Assembly: GCA_965232255.1 (NCBI GenBank)
Contig: OZ246962.1
Span: forward strand, 3,472,001-3,536,000
Origin: Endozoicomonas sp965232255
GTDB taxonomy: Bacteria; Pseudomonadota; Gammaproteobacteria; Pseudomonadales; Endozoicomonadaceae
DNA length: 64,000 bases
Reading direction: 5' to 3'
Part shown: positions 1-6,909 of the stretch, piece by piece
Layout of the letters: every line of letters starts with the position of its first letter
Numbering within the stretch: position 1 is the stretch's first letter
Notes under the pieces: model-generated
What the model saw: only the letters and a program-made list of their open reading frames with translations
Told to the model about the DNA's origin: nothing
Databases searched by the model: none
Position numbers and translations under genes: made by a program

Positions 1-2
1 AC

Positions 3-269
3 ACTCAGCGCGCCCCGTTCCTGGCCATGTTGGACAAAGCCGAAAACTACGCCAAGGACCGGGTGCAACCCATTGTGGTCGAAGCCTGCCAGAGTCTGCT
101 TGGCGATGTTACTGAGGAGATTAAACGACTGGCAGCACTAAAAGCGGTGAACCCCAATGTGCGTGGCGAAGAAATCGAGTATTTGAAAAATCGGGCAGCG
201 CTCGGACACCAGGCGCTGCAAAAGGCAACGCTGAGATTGGATGCCTTGCGAATCATGATTGCTGCGTGA
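3..269 (+). CDS. rapA: RapA (RNA polymerase-associated ATPase), C-terminal end only
   Basis: The reading frame is open from the window edge to the TGA at 267-269, so only the last 88 residues of a much larger protein are present. The tail is alpha-helical and contains the stretch NPNVRGEEIEYL followed by LRLDALRIM, which matches my memory of the RapA/HepA C-terminus. RapA is a Swi2/Snf2-type ATPase that binds RNA polymerase and helps recycle it after transcription; its helicase motifs would lie upstream of this window. The call rests on the tail alone. A convergent gene follows after about 100 bases. Confidence 0.75.
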   Translation, partial: TQRAPFLAMLDKAENYAKDRVQPIVVEACQSLLGDVTEEIKRLAALKAVNPNVRGEEIEYLKNRAALGHQALQKATLRLDALRIMIAA

Positions 270-312
270 TGCCCGGAAAACCGAAGCTTGGCGTGAATAC
301 TGCTCATTCTCA

Positions 313-351
313 CAGTAGTCCGAGACAGGACAGCCCGAGACAGGACTGCTG
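313..351. terminator. Candidate hairpin between convergent genes
   Basis: CAGTAGTCC at 313-321 pairs with GGACTGCTG at 343-351 with one mismatch. The loop contains part of a 12-bp direct repeat (CCGAGACAGGAC, 17-bp period, 320-348). It sits between the rapA stop and the stop of the convergent coiled-coil gene. No good T-run follows on either strand, so function as a terminator is only plausible. Confidence 0.35.
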
Positions 352-371
352 GTGTCTCTGGGTCGGGCTGC

Positions 372-2294
372 TCACATCTCCACCGCCCGACGCCCGACAC
401 TGACACGGGTTCTGGCAATATCAGACTCATCGGCGGCGGATGACTCCGCCGACTCAACTGCCATGGCAGAGAATTGGCGCAAGGCGTCTTTCACCCCGGC
501 AAGTTCTACCTGCACATCATCCACGTCACCTTGCAAACCCGCAAGGTTTATACCGAGCACTTCCAGACCGAGCACCAGTCCAGTTGTTGTCTGACTCTCG
601 ACTGCCTCCTGGCCTGTACCCACTTTCTCAGTCAGTCCTTTGGCTTTGTTGATGATCCCGGAAAGCTGTCCACGGCTCTCGTCCAGCGCCTGTTGAATCT
701 CGTCATATTTGGTACCCACGTAGGTAAAGCTGCTGGCCAGTTTCTCGGCAACAGTTGTAATCGCTCTGAGCTGAGCTTCATAACTGGCCAGGGTGCTTTC
801 ACTGTTGGCAACAAGATGGCCCTTCTGTTCTAACAGGCTTTTGTAATTGCTGATCACTGCCTGTGCGTCATCCACATCCTGATGTAGAGTGCGTATTTGC
901 GTCTGGTATTCTTGCTGCAGCTGATCAACTTTTCCCTGATGGGCAGACGTCATCTGATTCACCTCAGTCTGATGGGCACTGTGCAGAGCCTCGTAACTGA
1001 GTTGCTGTATCCTGTTTTGCTCCCTGAGCTGCGTACACTCGGCCATGTGTTGCTCCACAGTCTTACGCAGCTCATCAATCTCCTTGTCATTTGGTGCTGG
1101 CTCAGCTTGTAACATTTGCAGTCGCTTCTCATCTCTGCGAGCGGCTGCCTTCATGTCTTCAACATGCTTGCGAGAGTCGTGCAACTCTTGCTGCAAATGG
1201 TCAATTCTCTCCTGATAACCCGCCTCCAAATCAGTGATCTCCTGCTGTTGAGCGGCTCGACAGTCTTTCAAATCCTGCAGATGATCGGTGATCAGAGTAA
1301 CCACTTGCGCTTGATGTTCAAGTTCAGAACTGACGGCCGATACCTGCAACTCGTCGCACTTGTTGGACAGGGACACTACTTCGTCCACCAGCTCGGCATA
1401 TCTCGACTCGCGCTCAGCACCAAAGTGGTCATCAACGCGACCGTCCAATATCTCATCATCCTGGGAGAGTGCCAACAACTTCTGAGCCATGGTATCAGGG
1501 GACTCAGAGTCACTGCGCCGTGGCTGTGCACTGAGTTCGACGTTGGGTTCATCAAGAACTGAAACACGACTCTTATCGTGAAGCGTCTGATCAGCTGGGC
1601 GTTGTTGCAGGTGCGGGAAAATTTCACTTTCTACCGAGTCGCCTTGCTGAGGCTGGATCTCCAACTCCAGGCTCATGTCTGGATCAAGCTCTGACAGCGT
1701 GGCCTGCATCTGCGGTATTATCGTCTCGGGTACGATTTGCTGCTCATCGCCCAGTCGCGCTGACAACTGTCGGGGACTGTCGCTGAACTGGCCACTGTCT
1801 GCGCGATACTGTTCTGTGCGTTCGCTCAACTGTTCCAGCACCACGCCATGGTCGCTGCGTAGCTGCTCTAAACCCTCACACAGTGCCTCCGTCTTGTCAC
1901 TCACCTCGGCACTGATCTCGACAACTCCGGCTTGCAATAAATCACGCAGAGCATCTTTCAGCCCCTGAAGTTGCACCTCCAGGTCGACGGCCTGCTGATA
2001 GACATCCATATTAAACCGGGACATTTCCCTATAGGTATCAACCACGCCTGTCAGTGCGTACAGCATCTGGGAATCCACCGACGACAACGCTCGCACACTG
2101 TGGGTCGACAAGGACTGGGTCGACAAAGCCTGCCCACCACTGGTAGCCAGTGGCGGTGCTGACGACAACGGACGAGACGGCTCCTGTTGGGAAATGCGGT
2201 GTCCCAGCCCCATCGCTCCCTGCCCGGACGACAGCGATCCACTTTGCGGACCAAGTGTGGGCGTTTGCGGGGTAAATCCTGCAATTTGTTGCAT
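372..2294 (-). CDS. Large coiled-coil protein of unknown function
   Basis: I do not recognise this 640-residue protein. The first ~80 residues are low in complexity (Ser, Gln, Pro, Gly). Nearly all of the rest is heptad-rich coiled coil, with Gln/Glu/Leu stretches such as LQQELHDSRKHVEDMK and a long run near residues 320-520. No signal peptide or membrane segment is visible. I start it at the ATG at 2294 because a good ribosome-binding site (GGAAGG, 7 nt spacing) precedes it; an upstream in-frame TTG at 2318 would add 8 residues. It stands alone: rapA converges on its 3' end and the upstream ~240 bp is AT-rich. A structural or secreted host-interaction protein are both possible; nothing in the sequence decides. 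Confidence 0.7.
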   Translation of the reverse strand: MQQIAGFTPQTPTLGPQSGSLSSGQGAMGLGHRISQQEPSRPLSSAPPLATSGGQALSTQSLSTHSVRALSSVDSQMLYALTGVVDTYREMSRFNMDVYQQAVDLEVQLQGLKDALRDLLQAGVVEISAEVSDKTEALCEGLEQLRSDHGVVLEQLSERTEQYRADSGQFSDSPRQLSARLGDEQQIVPETIIPQMQATLSELDPDMSLELEIQPQQGDSVESEIFPHLQQRPADQTLHDKSRVSVLDEPNVELSAQPRRSDSESPDTMAQKLLALSQDDEILDGRVDDHFGAERESRYAELVDEVVSLSNKCDELQVSAVSSELEHQAQVVTLITDHLQDLKDCRAAQQQEITDLEAGYQERIDHLQQELHDSRKHVEDMKAAARRDEKRLQMLQAEPAPNDKEIDELRKTVEQHMAECTQLREQNRIQQLSYEALHSAHQTEVNQMTSAHQGKVDQLQQEYQTQIRTLHQDVDDAQAVISNYKSLLEQKGHLVANSESTLASYEAQLRAITTVAEKLASSFTYVGTKYDEIQQALDESRGQLSGIINKAKGLTEKVGTGQEAVESQTTTGLVLGLEVLGINLAGLQGDVDDVQVELAGVKDALRQFSAMAVESAESSAADESDIARTRVSVGRRAVEM

Positions 2295-2535
2295 CTGTGT
2301 ACCTTCCACCGGGTTCAAAATGACAGCCGTTGGAGGTGAAAAGTACCGATAAGTTGCAGCGGGAAATAGTTTATTTCCAATTATTAACGGGTCTTTTAAT
2401 AACTTTAATCGCCTTGAATATCGGGCAATTTCAGACTGGTAGTAACTGTTGGTTTATGGTGGGTTGGTTTATAGTGGGCTGATTTGTGGCCAGACAAGCT
2501 GCGCCCCGAGAGTTACCCAGGGCAACCGGGGCCGG

Positions 2536-2754
2536 TTAATCGTCCTGAAGATAGTCTTCGTCCATTGCCGACATGAGAAGCTGGCGCTCAAAGGCGAGAA
2601 GTTTTTCTGCCAGACGTTCGCTATCAATGCTCAGCTGGCCATCCAGATAGGCCTGACGCAAACGGCGGATACGACCAGGCGTGGCAGTGATTACCATGCT
2701 CTTTTTCCGGTCAAAACCTTTTGTGCACTGCCCTGGCCGTGACTGATTGCTCAT
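2536..2754 (-). CDS. Short FlgM-like (anti-sigma-28-like) protein
   Basis: A 72-residue protein whose middle, ITATPGRIRRLRQAYLDG followed by QLSIDSERLAEKLLAFE, resembles the C-terminal sigma-binding half of FlgM (regular pattern: lysine/arginine helix, short turn with an Ile-Asp, then an Ile/Leu-Ala-(D/E)-K-(L/M)-L helix). It lacks the usual long disordered FlgM N-terminus, hence its small size (FlgM is about 90-110 residues). The ATG at 2754 has a moderate GGATGAGG upstream. It is divergent from mlaA, about 190 bp away, and lies 1 kb from an RssB-like/STAS partner-switching pair. No flagellar genes are in the window. The FlgM assignment is by pattern only. Confidence 0.5.
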   Translation of the reverse strand: MSNQSRPGQCTKGFDRKKSMVITATPGRIRRLRQAYLDGQLSIDSERLAEKLLAFERQLLMSAMDEDYLQDD

Positions 2755-2940
2755 GCCTCATCCTCGTGTGGTAATGAACCGACGCCACGCAACGCGATGG
2801 CATCCTTGCAGCGGTTTTAGCGAAGCGATCCACAGTATTTATCGGTAGCTCCATGGTAATACGTACCGTGTTGACAAGTTTCCGCCGGGACGGGGTAGAA
2901 TCCATTTACGGACGACAAACCACACCGTCAAGGAGCACAC

Positions 2941-3633
2941 GTGAGCTATCGTACCGCAACCATTATTCCGGCAATTATTATGGCGCTGCTGCTGCCTGTC
3001 GTGGCTTGTGCAGCTCCAATATCTTACGACGACCCACTGGAAAACCTAAACCGCAAAATCTTTGCGTTCAATAATGTGCTCGATACTTATGCCCTGAAGC
3101 CGGTGGCTCAAACCTACCAATATGTTACGCCCGAATTGTTGCAAACCATGGTGGTTAATTTTTTTGACAACCTGAGTGAAGTTCGCAATATCACCAGCGC
3201 TGGCCTGCAACTCAAAGGCGACGATGTTCTAAGATCATCCGGTCGTCTGTTAATCAACTCCACTTTCGGCATACTTGGGCTGATCGATGTCGCCACCGCC
3301 CTTGGACTGGACGAACGCTACAGCGATTTTGGCCTGACCTTTGCCCACTGGGGCATTCCTTCCGGTCCCTACTTGGTACTACCGTTTTTTGGCCCTGCCA
3401 CTCTGCGTTCCGGTGTTGGGCTGATTCCCAATGCGTTTGTCACTCCCGTGTCTTACCTTGAGGACAACACCAGTCGCCTGGTGATTGCCGGTGTTGACGT
3501 CATAAGCCGTCGCGCCCAATTGCTAGGTGCTGAAAACCTGATCATTGGCGAGCGCTACAGTTTTATTCGCGATACTTTCTTGCAACGACGAGAATTTTTG
3601 ATCACCGGCCAACAAGCAGAAGACGATTTCTGA
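2941..3633 (+). CDS. mlaA: MlaA/VacJ outer-membrane lipoprotein
   Basis: A 230-residue protein with a GTG start and a clear ribosome-binding site (AAGGAG). The N-terminal hydrophobic segment ends in a lipobox, VVAC, with Cys23 as the lipidated residue. Family hallmarks follow: DDPLENLNRKIFAFN just after the lipid anchor, and YSDFGLTFAHWGIPSGPYLVLP in the middle. MlaA sits in the outer membrane and feeds mislocalised outer-leaflet phospholipids to MlaC for return to the inner membrane. Length is close to the family norm. It is followed by a strong terminator, so it is probably monocistronic. From memory, P. aeruginosa has the same neighbourhood (vacJ, rssB-like, STAS, dusA). Confidence 0.92.
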   Translation: MSYRTATIIPAIIMALLLPVVACAAPISYDDPLENLNRKIFAFNNVLDTYALKPVAQTYQYVTPELLQTMVVNFFDNLSEVRNITSAGLQLKGDDVLRSSGRLLINSTFGILGLIDVATALGLDERYSDFGLTFAHWGIPSGPYLVLPFFGPATLRSGVGLIPNAFVTPVSYLEDNTSRLVIAGVDVISRRAQLLGAENLIIGERYSFIRDTFLQRREFLITGQQAEDDF

Positions 3634-3654
3634 CCGTCCCGTCAGTATCGTAAT

Positions 3655-3696
3655 AATACTCCCGCTTGCAGCAAACCCGGGTTGGGAGTATTTTTC
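3655..3696 (+). terminator. Rho-independent terminator of mlaA
   Basis: AATACTCCC (3655-3663) pairs perfectly with GGGAGTATT (3684-3692) and runs into TTTTT. The loop holds a second small palindrome (AACCCGGGTT). It lies 22 bases after the mlaA stop codon. Confidence 0.85.
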
Positions 3697-3785
3697 CCTT
3701 AACTTAACCTTCTGATGTGGTTTGCTATCCAAATGTCTCGGGCGCTCACCGGTTGTTGTTTTCTCGGCAAATTACGGATGCATCC

Positions 3786-4958
3786 ATGACCGGCAATGCT
3801 ATTTTGGTCATTGATGATGACGAAATCGTTCGCGACAGTATTGCCGCCTACCTGCAAGGCAGTGGCTTTCGGGTTCTGGAGGCAGAGAACGGTCAGCAGG
3901 GCCTGCAGATTTTTCGGGACAGCGCCCCGGATCTGATTCTCTGTGATCTGCGCATGCCCGTGATGGACGGGTTGACCATGCTCACCCAAGTGCGCCAGGA
4001 AGCCAGCGATATTCCGTTTATCGTGGTCTCCGGCGCTGGCGTCATGACGGATGTGGTCGAAGCTCTGCACCTTGGCGCCAGCGACTTTATGGTTAAACCC
4101 ATTGTTGACCTTGAAGTGCTTGAATACGCCATCAACCGCGCCCTGGAAAAAGCCCAGCTGTTGATGGAGAACAAACGCTACCGCGCCAGCCTTGAAGAAG
4201 CCATCAACTCGCTAAAGAGCAGCCTGACACTACTGCAGGAGGATCAAAAAGCCGGGCGCCAGGTGCAGATGAACATGCTGCCGAAAACGCCGCTGGAATA
4301 CCAGGGCTTCAAGGTAGATCACAACATCATCCCGTCGCTCTACTTAAGCGGTGATTTTGTTGACTACTTTGCCCTGAACGATCACAGCTTTGCTTTTTAC
4401 CTGGCCGATGTCTCCGGTCACGGTGCCTCGTCGGCATTTGTCACTGTGCTGCTCAAACATATGTCCATCAATCTGTTGCAGGATTACCACAGCAACGGCG
4501 GCAAAGTCCGCGTCAAACCCTCCCACGTCCTTAATCACATCAACGGCAGCCTGCTGAAAACCGGGCTGGGCAAGCACGTTACCGTCTTTGGCGGTGTTGT
4601 GAACACCCGCGACCAAACCCTCACCTACTCTTTTGGCGGTCATTTCCCGTTGCCAGTGATTGCCCAGGGTGATTCGGTGCGCTTTCTCGAAGGTAAGGGG
4701 CTGCCGGTAGGGTTGTTTGAGGATGCTGTATACGAAGACGCCATTATAGACTTGCCCCAACAGTTCAGCTTAACTATCCTGTCCGACGGAATTCTTGAGG
4801 TTTTGCCCCAGAAAAGCCTGCAAGAGAAAGAAAACTATTTGTTATCGGTTATCCAGAAAGGGCCAACCACCATCGAAGCATTGACGGAAAAGCTGGGGCT
4901 GAATGCCATTGAGGAAGCACCTGATGACATTGCCATGCTGATTCTGGCCCGCAATTGA
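3786..4958 (+). CDS. rssB: Response regulator with PP2C/SpoIIE-type phosphatase domain (RssB-like)
   Basis: 390 residues in two domains. Residues ~5-125 are a receiver with acidic pocket IDDDE and phospho-acceptor Asp54 in LCDLRMP. Residues ~170-390 are a PP2C/SpoIIE phosphatase with metal-binding ADVSGHG, LSDGILE and a terminal DDIAMLIL, so the phosphatase looks intact, unlike the degenerate domain of E. coli RssB. I start at the ATG at 3786 because the receiver begins two residues later; a longer frame from 3717 has no family support and overlaps nothing useful. The next gene begins 4 nt after the stop, so the two are translationally coupled. The likely job is to dephosphorylate the STAS partner in response to phosphorylation of the receiver, as in RssB/RssC or HsbR/HsbA partner switching in Pseudomonas. 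Confidence 0.85.
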   Translation: MTGNAILVIDDDEIVRDSIAAYLQGSGFRVLEAENGQQGLQIFRDSAPDLILCDLRMPVMDGLTMLTQVRQEASDIPFIVVSGAGVMTDVVEALHLGASDFMVKPIVDLEVLEYAINRALEKAQLLMENKRYRASLEEAINSLKSSLTLLQEDQKAGRQVQMNMLPKTPLEYQGFKVDHNIIPSLYLSGDFVDYFALNDHSFAFYLADVSGHGASSAFVTVLLKHMSINLLQDYHSNGGKVRVKPSHVLNHINGSLLKTGLGKHVTVFGGVVNTRDQTLTYSFGGHFPLPVIAQGDSVRFLEGKGLPVGLFEDAVYEDAIIDLPQQFSLTILSDGILEVLPQKSLQEKENYLLSVIQKGPTTIEALTEKLGLNAIEEAPDDIAMLILARN

Positions 4959-4962
4959 CGTT

Positions 4963-5469
4963 ATGAACCCCGGAAAAATTCAGTTTGCCGAGAGCGATGG
5001 TACTTATGTACTGAAGCTGATCGGAGAAGTGCGGTTAACCCTGTGCTCCAACCTGGAGAGTTTTCTCCAGATCATGCTTGAGGAGCCGGAATTTCGTTCT
5101 GTTATTGTTGACCTGTCTGAAGCTCAAACCATCGACAGCACATCGCTGGGCTTGCTGGCCAAGCTCTCCATCATGGCACGCCGACAAGTGAATCGGCGTC
5201 CTGTCCTGGTTTCTCCCCGCCCTGACATCACCCGCATCCTGATGAGCATGGGCTTTGAGCGTATTTTTGTTATCGTTGAAGACGCCGGCAGCCCCGGCAG
5301 CGAATTTCATGAAATCGAGTGCGAACAGGCCTGCGAAGAAGCCACTCACATCCAGGTGCTTGATGCTCATCGTGTATTGATGAGCCTTAATGAGAACAAC
5401 GCCAGGGCATTCAGTGATCTGGTCAAACAACTGGAGCGCTGCCGCCAGCCGAGAATGGCCCAGCGCTGA
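4963..5469 (+). CDS. STAS-domain protein (anti-anti-sigma factor-like, RssC-like)
   Basis: A 168-residue protein with a STAS fold over residues ~1-105 and a ~60-residue extension. The phosphorylation loop reads TIDSTSLGLL; Ser59, just after Asp58, lines up with the phosphoserine of SpoIIAA, so this is an active-type rather than a decayed STAS domain. It is coupled to the upstream phosphatase gene, its presumed regulator. The kinase that would phosphorylate Ser59 is not in the window. The C-terminal extension contains an ECEQACEEA segment, which I do not recognise. It converges with dusA, 69 bp away. Confidence 0.82.
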   Translation: MNPGKIQFAESDGTYVLKLIGEVRLTLCSNLESFLQIMLEEPEFRSVIVDLSEAQTIDSTSLGLLAKLSIMARRQVNRRPVLVSPRPDITRILMSMGFERIFVIVEDAGSPGSEFHEIECEQACEEATHIQVLDAHRVLMSLNENNARAFSDLVKQLERCRQPRMAQR

Positions 5470-5538
5470 TGATGACGTTCAAAGGCAGTGCAGGCAGAAT
5501 GGGAAAACAGGAAACAACTGTCGCTTGTTAGCAATGCG

Positions 5539-6513
5539 TCATATGTCTTCTACCAGCTTGACCGCATCCAGCAATACCTCAACTCCCGCTCCCGGTTTAT
5601 GGGCGTTTTCGCTGATGTGCCGACGAAAACGCCGACCGCCCGGCACGCCGTGGTACAACCCCAGCATATGACGGGAAATATGGCTTAGCCAGGTGCCGCT
5701 GGCCAGCTCCGCTTCAACATAGGGAATCATTCGGGCAATTACCTCAGAACGGCTGACCGGTGTCCGTTCACAGCCATACAGCCGGGCATCGACTTCTGAC
5801 AGCAGATAGGGATTCTGATAGGCCTCACGCCCAAGCATAACCCCATCCACATGGTGTAGATGGTGCTGAATCTCGTCGAATGTTTTAATGCCGCCGTTAA
5901 TGGCAATATTCAGTGCCGGAAACTGCCGTTTCAGCTCATAAACCCAATCGGGTTTAAGCGGAGGAACCTCCCGGTTCTCTTTTGGTGACAACCCTTCCAG
6001 TACAGCAATACGGGCATGGACGATAAATGTCTCACAGCCGGCATCGGCCACTGTACCAACAAAGTCCACCAGTTCCTGCCAGGATTCATGACCGTTAATG
6101 CCAATGCGATGTTTGACCGTAACAGCAATACTAACGGTGTCTTTCATGGCACGCACAGCATTAGCCACCGTCTGTGGTTCGCTCATCAGACAGGCACCAA
6201 TTCGACCGTTTTGCACTCGGTCACTGGGACAACCCACATTCAGGTTTACCTCTTGATAACCCCACTGCTCGGCCAACCCGGCACAGATGGCCAGATGCTT
6301 ATCATCGTGACCACCGAGCTGTAATGCCAGCGGATACTCAAAAGCATCGTGCTGCAAAAAACGGGATTTATCACCGTAGACCAATGCACCGGTGGTCACC
6401 ATTTCGGTGTACAACAAGGCATGCTGCGATAAAACGCGGTGGAAGTAGCGACAATGGCGATCCGTCCAATCCATCATGGGCGCCACGGAGAACTTTCTGT
6501 CTATTTTTTCCAT
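5539..6513 (-). CDS. dusA: tRNA-dihydrouridine(20/20a) synthase DusA
   Basis: A 324-residue FMN-dependent enzyme that reduces uridines at positions 20 and 20a in the tRNA D-loop. Hallmarks are APMMDWTD near the N-terminus, NLNVGCPSDRV with catalytic Cys95, TVKHRIGI, and the FMN phosphate-binding segment INGGIKT followed by GVMLGREAY. The C-terminal HMLGLYHGVPGGRRFRR is typical of DusA rather than DusB or DusC. The ATG at 6513 gives a full-length protein. Its upstream region holds a perfect 7-bp dyad and a 17-bp direct repeat. Confidence 0.95.
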   Translation of the reverse strand: MEKIDRKFSVAPMMDWTDRHCRYFHRVLSQHALLYTEMVTTGALVYGDKSRFLQHDAFEYPLALQLGGHDDKHLAICAGLAEQWGYQEVNLNVGCPSDRVQNGRIGACLMSEPQTVANAVRAMKDTVSIAVTVKHRIGINGHESWQELVDFVGTVADAGCETFIVHARIAVLEGLSPKENREVPPLKPDWVYELKRQFPALNIAINGGIKTFDEIQHHLHHVDGVMLGREAYQNPYLLSEVDARLYGCERTPVSRSEVIARMIPYVEAELASGTWLSHISRHMLGLYHGVPGGRRFRRHISENAHKPGAGVEVLLDAVKLVEDI

Positions 6514-6606
6514 ATGAACATCAATAAGTCAGAGCATTTGCAGGCTTACCGCTGGCATACCGTTGCTTAACACTAACTGGTCATCAAATAGAGAATTTAT
6601 GTATTA

Positions 6607-6626
6607 CCTTGTCTGCCATGACAAGG
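6607..6626. promoter_or_regulatory. Perfect 7-bp dyad upstream of dusA
   Basis: CCTTGTC, six bases, GACAAGG: a perfect inverted repeat about 95 bp upstream of the dusA start. It could be an operator or a small hairpin. I do not recognise the factor. Confidence 0.35.
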
Positions 6627-6640
6627 GAAAAGACGACTCT

Positions 6641-6674
6641 CATGTCGTGACAATAATCATGTAGTGACAATAAT
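6641..6674. repeat. 17-bp tandem direct repeat, two copies
   Basis: CATGTCGTGACAATAAT is followed immediately by CATGTAGTGACAATAAT; the two differ at one base. The copies lie in the dusA upstream region and could be a pair of binding sites. Confidence 0.5.
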
Positions 6675-6798
6675 CAGCGGCGACTTGGCAAGATATTGCG
6701 CCATTATACGCCGAAAAAGCCGCAGCTAGCCGCGACATTGGCAAAAAACCGCAACGGAGATTGCAATACAGGGCACTTTGCTATCAATAACTCCACAA

Positions 6799-6826
6799 CC
6801 CCACTCCCGAAAAATCGGCAGTGGGG
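6799..6826 (-). terminator. Strong hairpin after PTP gene A
   Basis: CCCCACT (6799-6805) pairs with AGTGGGG (6820-6826), and CCGA pairs with TCGG inside, giving an 11-bp stem with one mismatch and a 4-base loop. It lies about 85 bp past the gene A stop on the minus strand. The T-run after it is poor. Confidence 0.55.
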
Positions 6827-6909
6827 TGAGAGAAGCAGGGTGAGAAAGATCAACGCTACAGCTATGGCTCACGTCACGTTACTTATTTTTACTCACTTTA
6901 CCTCCATTA

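Larger units (their letters stand above)
6514..6909. other. Intergenic region between dusA and PTP gene A
   Basis: About 400 bp with no credible gene. It carries three structured elements listed separately (a dyad at 6607-6626, a tandem repeat at 6641-6674 and a hairpin at 6799-6826). The dusA promoter and the end of the PTP-A transcript should both lie here. Confidence 0.6.

Noticed and set aside
2711..2905. 64-codon minus-strand frame between the FlgM-like gene and mlaA
   Set aside because: It overlaps the FlgM-like gene start and the mlaA promoter region and has no ribosome-binding site or recognisable composition.
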